A DNA stretch of 9,949 nt from Candidatus Saccharimonadia bacterium (GTDB taxonomy: Bacteria; Patescibacteriota; Saccharimonadia; Saccharimonadales; SZUA-47). A model generated the notes under the pieces. The model made no database searches. It saw only the letters and a list, made by a program, of their open reading frames with translations, and was not told the DNA's origin. The position numbers and the translations under genes were made by a program. Within the stretch, counting starts at the first letter, position 1; each line of letters opens with the position of its first letter. Location of the stretch: contig CALLJT010000027.1 in NCBI GenBank assembly GCA_938050265.1, forward strand, positions 1 to 9,949. The letters run 5' to 3'. This document shows positions 5,975-9,949 of this stretch, one piece after another.

Positions 5975-8290
5975 TTATTTTTGTTTGATATCTTTTAGTA
6001 TAGCATCGAAAGCTCGTCGCCTGTGACTGCCGTCTACGCTAGTTAGGAACTTTTTAGCGCGCTCAACGTACTCCTTGTCTGGAGTGAAGTTGGTTTTTGT
6101 ATACCGTTCAAGATTACTGACGACTGAATCCGGATCGCTTGAGACAGGACCAAAACCGTCTTCTTTGAAATCAAAATATCCGGGTGCGCTGTGCCCCTTC
6201 TCGTACTCTTCACTGTCAAACTGCGCATACAGTACTGGCTTTCCGGCCGCTGCAAAGTCAAAAAATATTGACGAATAATCAGTAATTAGCCCGCTGCACA
6301 ATCGTGGCATCTCCTGTGGTGTGTAATCAGTGGCTTGGACAACCTGTATATGTGGACTCTGAGCAAAAAAATACTGTTGATATTTCTGACATTCTTTATG
6401 TAGGTACACAAGCATTTTCGTATTCGTCCTTGCAAGCATACCCTCCAGTGCCGGATGATTTATCATACCTTGTATATATCGATAATACTGCGACGCGAGC
6501 AGCGTGCTGTCTTGACGGACTGCACCTTCGTTGTGTAATTCCCAGTCAGTCTGCATCGCATAGCGTCGCCAGGTTGGCATGTATGCAACAACGTGATCAT
6601 AGTTACTGTTGCCACCTGCATCAACTGACTCCTTAAGCATGTCCCAGCGAGGCAGCCCAGTTACGTGGACCGTACTAGGTGGCCGGTGCAGATCACGAAC
6701 CACATATTCTTTCTCCCTGTCTGCACTCGTAATAAATACATCTATCTTGCCCGCCGACCCGCTATGCGCATCTAATACGCTTCCTAGGTCGGAATAGATG
6801 ACACCATGCTGCAGAAATACATATCTCTTCTGTTCATATAGACCTTTCGCCAGTTTATCGATGATACCCACTCTCCACGGTTCGAGTGAACCTCTTGTAT
6901 GAGTACTCAAGACAGCACCTGCCGCCATGAATGCTTTTTTATGCTTACGAGAGCCTCGGGCAACTACGTTGCGCATACCCGAAACGCGGTGGAAGTCTGG
7001 TGAGCTTCGGTCTATCGCGTAGTATGCGGTGATTTCTTTATGCTCTTCCTGGACATACCTGAACAGCTCGTATGCATTATCTCGTGCTTCGTTATTTTCA
7101 CCAAAAAGCCACACCTGATCACTGGAAGATCTGAACAGCCTGTGCGAAGCTACATAGAAGAGCATGTCGAATGCCTCCCTCGCTGTCCGAACTTTTGAAT
7201 GCAGCTTATGTTTCTTCCGGAGACCGAACATGTAACCACCAACCCTATTCAGCATCCCCGTATACAGAAACCGTCTTTTTGCATCCGCTAACGTGCGCGA
7301 CCTCTGTACCGACCGGACAACTCTTATATGTGCGTCACTGACCGGTTCGGGTAAGCCCTCTACGGGTATGTCAGCATATACCTTTTTAGCTGCTTCATAC
7401 AGTTTCCTCTGCACTCCTGGCCCCGCGCCTACGGGGAGCCGCCCTAGTAGAAGTCGTACGACATAGCCATGCGAAGAGAGCACGTTAAACCAGTTAATAC
7501 CCTGGCTCAGTTCTGGATACACTCTCTTTAGCTCGCAAAGATCCCGGTTTGTAGCAAGGTGGTCATGGTACAATTTTGGATCGGAAAATGCTTGGTCCAT
7601 TATGGAGAGACTTTGTTGTGCGTGCTTACGATAGTGATACGACACCTCGTTCGTAACGTACACAGCTTTCGCTAGCGCAAACGCGGTTATAGATATGAGC
7701 GCATCCTCTGCAATGTGGCGCGTAGCAGGGAACCCACCAATCCTGTCCAGAAGATCCTTACGGAAAACCTTTGTCACGATACTCACATTATAAAAAAGCA
7801 GTGGATGAGCTGCCAGTAGGCTCCTGGGGATCCGCTTGTTTGTTTCGAATATGCTGTAGCCGGGGTTGTAGGCATGCTGAACGAGCTCTACCTGACTGCT
7901 GTTATCATCGAAATAAATGTGTGGAAACAGGACTATGTCGACGGACTCTCTTTTCATAATATCCGCAACTACGCTGTACATATTCTCGTCAATGTAGTCA
8001 TCCGCGTCAACAAAAGCAATAATTTCACTTTTTGCATGATGCAACCCTGTATTTCTGGCCTCGCCAGGCCCTCGGGAAACGTCATGCGAGAATACCTCCA
8101 CAGACGCAGGATATCTCTGTCTGAAGTCTTCAGCTATCCGTGCTGAACTATCCGTACTGGCGTCATCTACTAGGATTATTTGCATGCTTTCAACTCCGAC
8201 AGTCTGCCCAACGAGGGAGCGCAAGCATTGCTCAAAATAAGCCTCCACATTGTGAAAAGGGACTATCACTGAGATAATAGACTGTGACAT
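5975..8290 (-). CDS. Bifunctional GT2 glycosyltransferase / CDP-glycerol-type glycerophosphotransferase (771 aa)
   Basis: This is the first gene of the minus-strand operon and a paralogue of the 936-residue enzyme at the other end. The GT2 domain (about residues 4-240) shows VDDASTDSS (41-49), RGPGEARNTG (73-82), the metal-binding DAD within FVDADD (93-98) and AED (194-196). After a linker (about 250-385, basic near 339-368) comes a Glyphos_transf-type domain (about 390-765): FLQHG (492-496), TGLPRWD (544-550), MPTWRR (571-576), TDYSS (670-674), GKP (683-685), and the DGFGP block (711-715). It lacks the extra beta-rich middle module of its paralogue. Where the paralogue has HPSH, this protein has LHKEC (630-634), so a second conserved His remains (631) but the following Pro is lost. 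By family it links a sugar and then a polyol phosphate into a teichoic-acid-like polymer. The start is ATG at 8290. There is no Shine-Dalgarno upstream, and a TATAAT lies only 9 nt before the ATG, suggesting leaderless initiation. Confidence 0.92.
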   Translation of the reverse strand: MSQSIISVIVPFHNVEAYFEQCLRSLVGQTVGVESMQIILVDDASTDSSARIAEDFRQRYPASVEVFSHDVSRGPGEARNTGLHHAKSEIIAFVDADDYIDENMYSVVADIMKRESVDIVLFPHIYFDDNSSQVELVQHAYNPGYSIFETNKRIPRSLLAAHPLLFYNVSIVTKVFRKDLLDRIGGFPATRHIAEDALISITAFALAKAVYVTNEVSYHYRKHAQQSLSIMDQAFSDPKLYHDHLATNRDLCELKRVYPELSQGINWFNVLSSHGYVVRLLLGRLPVGAGPGVQRKLYEAAKKVYADIPVEGLPEPVSDAHIRVVRSVQRSRTLADAKRRFLYTGMLNRVGGYMFGLRKKHKLHSKVRTAREAFDMLFYVASHRLFRSSSDQVWLFGENNEARDNAYELFRYVQEEHKEITAYYAIDRSSPDFHRVSGMRNVVARGSRKHKKAFMAAGAVLSTHTRGSLEPWRVGIIDKLAKGLYEQKRYVFLQHGVIYSDLGSVLDAHSGSAGKIDVFITSADREKEYVVRDLHRPPSTVHVTGLPRWDMLKESVDAGGNSNYDHVVAYMPTWRRYAMQTDWELHNEGAVRQDSTLLASQYYRYIQGMINHPALEGMLARTNTKMLVYLHKECQKYQQYFFAQSPHIQVVQATDYTPQEMPRLCSGLITDYSSIFFDFAAAGKPVLYAQFDSEEYEKGHSAPGYFDFKEDGFGPVSSDPDSVVSNLERYTKTNFTPDKEYVERAKKFLTSVDGSHRRRAFDAILKDIKQK

Positions 8291-8299
8291 GATATATCA
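8290..8299. repeat. Perfect 10-bp palindrome TGATATATCA over the operon start
   Basis: TGATATATCA is its own reverse complement. It lies between the -35 and -10 elements of the rightward promoter, and just upstream of and touching the ATG of the leftward operon. It could be a small operator half-site pair, or simply a consequence of AT-rich promoter sequence. Confidence 0.3.
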
Positions 8300-8305
8300 A
8301 TTATA
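8300..8305 (-). promoter_or_regulatory. -10 box (TATAAT) of the leftward polymer operon
   Basis: The minus strand reads TATAAT, a perfect -10, at 8305 to 8300, 9 nt before the ATG at 8290. A start of transcription about 7 nt downstream would fall 2-3 nt before the ATG, giving a leaderless or nearly leaderless mRNA, which fits the absence of a Shine-Dalgarno. The -35 is poor: GTGTTA at 8327-8322 with a 16-nt spacer matches 3 of 6. Confidence 0.5.
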
Positions 8306-8313
8306 TATGATTC

Positions 8314-8318
8314 GAGGA
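8314..8318 (+). promoter_or_regulatory. Possible Shine-Dalgarno GAGGA of the GT4 gene
   Basis: GAGGA lies 10 nt before the GTG start at 8329, slightly far but usable. If transcription begins near 8318, as the promoter predicts, this site would be mostly absent from the mRNA. Either the true promoter lies further upstream or the gene is translated from a very short leader. Confidence 0.4.
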
Positions 8319-8328
8319 CAATAACACT

Positions 8329-9450
8329 GTGCGTATACTAATCTGCAGGAACGCCTGGGGTCATTCAGACTTTGGTGGCGCTGAATCAATGTGCATAAAC
8401 CTTGCAGAAGCCTACAAGAAAAAGGGCCATACAGTGTTCATTGCCTCTGGCACAAGAGCATTATTAGAAAGATCAACCCAACGGGGTGTATCAACTCAAA
8501 AGGTATTCCGAAACCCTTTATTGGACTACTCTGGCTGGAGGCACGTTTTGTTGCCTGTTTTCTTTGTGGGTCTAGGGGCTGCCACTATCTCCTACCTCGT
8601 GTCGATACGGAGACTACGACCTGACGCCCTCCATGTCCACAGTCGTGACGACTACATTAGTGCATCTATCGCTGCAAGACTACTTGGGGTTAGGCGCGTT
8701 ATCTGGACCGACCATGCAGAGCTTAAAATCATCACACAGAATACTCACTCGTTACTAAAAGGGGTGCCAGGCAAAGTCGTCCTATGGGCTCAGCGCTTCG
8801 CTGATGCAATAATTACAGTCAGCCACAAGGACAAGCAACAGATATCAGCCAATACTCACCAGCGTCTACAGCCAAGTGTTATCTATAACGGCGTTACTGA
8901 ACCTGAAACGCCGAAGAAAAGTACAGACTCATATACGTTTTGTTTTGCGACACGGCTCAACCGACAGAAAGGCATATACGAAACATTAGACGCGTTCCAG
9001 ATTGTATCGAAGAAGCTTCCAAACAGTACATTACTTGTTAACTTTGACGAAACGACACAAAACGCGTCTGATATACGCTCGTACATCCGCGCCCTTAATA
9101 ACCCACACATTTTCGTCACCCATCCGTACGACGATCAGGCAATCTGGCAAGGCTCTATATTTGTTATGCCATCCTATATGGAGGGCATGAGTCTCGCGCT
9201 AATCAAGGCATGCGCTCGCAAAAAAGCAATAATTACGACTGGAGTCGGAGGCACGCCCGAGATGCTCACAGACAAGAAAAGTGCTCTATTCGTACCGACA
9301 CAGGACACTAAAAAACTAGCAGAAACTATGCACAAACTGGCTACGTCCGCACACCTCAGAAAATCACTCGGTAATGAGGCTCACAGAAACTACTACGCGA
9401 AATTTCGCCTCGAGGATGCCGTCAACCGCTACATACAGGCATTGTCATGA
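8329..9450 (+). CDS. Glycosyltransferase family 4 (GT-B fold, 373 aa)
   Basis: This is a retaining GT-B sugar transferase of the GT4 type, acting in the cytoplasm or at the membrane face. The N-terminal acceptor domain has the FGGAE glycine motif (15-19), a hydrophobic segment near 73-92 that could touch the membrane, HVHSRDD (102-108) and TDH (127-129). The donor domain begins near 200, with the conserved ATRLNRQKGI (207-216), PSYMEGMSLALI (281-292) and the GVGGTPEML loop (305-313). The usual EX7E donor-binding pair is incomplete: Glu285 is present but the second position is Lys293 (AAG at 9205-9207) instead of Glu. Length is normal for the family. The start is GTG at 8329, 38 bp from the divergent operon; no upstream alternative fits. 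The stop overlaps the next gene as ATGA (9447-9450), so the two are translationally coupled. The donor sugar cannot be assigned. Confidence 0.93.
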   Translation: MRILICRNAWGHSDFGGAESMCINLAEAYKKKGHTVFIASGTRALLERSTQRGVSTQKVFRNPLLDYSGWRHVLLPVFFVGLGAATISYLVSIRRLRPDALHVHSRDDYISASIAARLLGVRRVIWTDHAELKIITQNTHSLLKGVPGKVVLWAQRFADAIITVSHKDKQQISANTHQRLQPSVIYNGVTEPETPKKSTDSYTFCFATRLNRQKGIYETLDAFQIVSKKLPNSTLLVNFDETTQNASDIRSYIRALNNPHIFVTHPYDDQAIWQGSIFVMPSYMEGMSLALIKACARKKAIITTGVGGTPEMLTDKKSALFVPTQDTKKLAETMHKLATSAHLRKSLGNEAHRNYYAKFRLEDAVNRYIQALS

Positions 9451-9949
9451 ACATCTTTTTTGATAACTACTCTGGAAATGAGAAACGCACTGGAGTACAA
9501 AAATACTCTGAGCAAATATTTCAGTGGTTAGAACTTGCAGGACTACCTATGACGAGGTTTGGATTCGGTGACAACTACACACAAGACCCAAATATCAAAC
9601 AAATAGCCTCGTTCATCCCCCAAAAGCTCGCCAACAGGTTGCATCGCTACAACATCCTGCCCCCCTTAGATCGACTCACTTTGCAACCGGTCTCAGTTGC
9701 AGTTTTCCCTGACTTCGTGTGCTGGCCCATGCCAGCCGAGAGAACTGCCGTCGTAATACACGACACGTCCTACCTAGATGTACCTTCATCGGTCTCCCCT
9801 CCGTTACGGCGTTACCTCACGGCGCAGGTTCAAAAAAGCATAAATACCGCCGACTTCGTCATTGTCTCGTCCCATGTAGTCAAGAATAGACTGATAGAAA
9901 TATACGGAACCTCCGAGGAAGCATTCCTCGTAGTGCCTGCCCTGCCAGC
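9447..9949 (+). CDS. Second GT4-type glycosyltransferase, N-terminal part (3' truncated)
   Basis: The frame is open from ATG at 9447 to the window edge, giving 167 complete codons. The ATG overlaps the preceding TGA as ATGA, so translation is probably coupled; only a weak AGG lies 7 nt upstream. The visible part looks like the acceptor domain of a GT4 enzyme: RTGVQKYSEQI (14-24) corresponds to the G-I-G-R-Y loop near the start of such proteins, VVIHDTSYLDVP (102-113) is the typical I-H-D-x-x-[FYW] strand and loop, and ADFVIVSSHVVKNRLIEIYG (135-154) matches the A-D-x-V-I-x-V-S segment before the interdomain hinge. The donor domain with EX7E lies outside the window, so activity and length cannot be judged. 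It is probably a further sugar transferase for the same polymer locus. Confidence 0.85.
   Translation, partial: MNIFFDNYSGNEKRTGVQKYSEQIFQWLELAGLPMTRFGFGDNYTQDPNIKQIASFIPQKLANRLHRYNILPPLDRLTLQPVSVAVFPDFVCWPMPAERTAVVIHDTSYLDVPSSVSPPLRRYLTAQVQKSINTADFVIVSSHVVKNRLIEIYGTSEEAFLVVPALP

Larger units (their letters stand above)
8284..8311 (+). promoter_or_regulatory. Sigma70-type promoter of the rightward GT4 operon
   Basis: GTGACA (8284-8289, 5 of 6 matches to the -35 consensus) is followed after 16 bp by TATGAT (8306-8311, 5 of 6 matches to the -10). Predicted transcription would start near 8318, leaving a leader of about ten bases before the GTG at 8329. The -35 overlaps the first codons of the divergent operon. 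The -10 abuts the leftward -10 box, so polymerases probably cannot occupy both promoters at once. Confidence 0.5.

Noticed and set aside
6304..6636. 110-codon plus-strand frame opposite the 771-residue transferase
   Set aside because: It is antisense to the conserved phosphotransferase domain (TDYSS, LHK and MPTWR region), with no start signal or family resemblance.
1..9949. tRNA/rRNA genes, CRISPR arrays, insertion sequences or recoded UGA
   Set aside because: No cloverleaf, direct-repeat array, transposase motif or terminal inverted repeats were seen. TGA is used as the stop of several genes, so UGA recoding is not supported.

Overview
The window lies inside a cell-surface glycopolymer locus. 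Five genes on the minus strand (8290 down to 305) run head-to-tail with almost no spacing. They encode a GT2/CDP-glycerol-type transferase fusion, an ABC-2 polysaccharide permease, an ABC ATPase with a Wzt-type C-terminal domain, a polysaccharide pyruvyl transferase, and a second, longer GT2/CDP-glycerol-type fusion. A divergent plus-strand operon starts 38 bp away, with a GT4 glycosyltransferase (8329-9450) and a second GT4 gene that runs off the right edge. At the left edge is the C-terminus of an unrelated plus-strand protein (1-286), which converges on the end of the minus operon. There is no non-coding stretch over 40 bp, and I saw no RNA gene, transposon or CRISPR array.

Organism: TGA ends at least four of the genes, so this is not a UGA-recoding lineage (code 4 or 25). 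Base composition looks moderate, and packing is extreme: GTGA and ATGA stop/start overlaps, GTG starts, and very short leaders. The gene set (CDP-glycerol-type transferases plus a TagGH/Wzm-Wzt exporter) resembles wall teichoic acid or phosphopolymer loci. The style of the left-edge protein together with the compactness makes me favour Candidatus Saccharibacteria (Patescibacteria). That is an impression without a database search; a small-genome Gram-positive is the alternative.

How the genes could work together (inference): GT2 modules add sugars, the fused Glyphos_transf modules add polyol-phosphate units, and the pyruvyl transferase decorates the chain. The Wzm/Wzt-like transporter then exports it, perhaps after its C-terminal domain recognises a chain-end modification. 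The divergent GT4 enzymes would supply further linkages. The most notable details are an A AAA AAG slippery heptamer exactly at the NBD/Wzt-C domain boundary, which would yield an NBD-only protein after a -1 shift; back-to-back divergent promoters with near-leaderless starts; and a Glu-to-Lys change in the EX7E motif of the complete GT4 enzyme.
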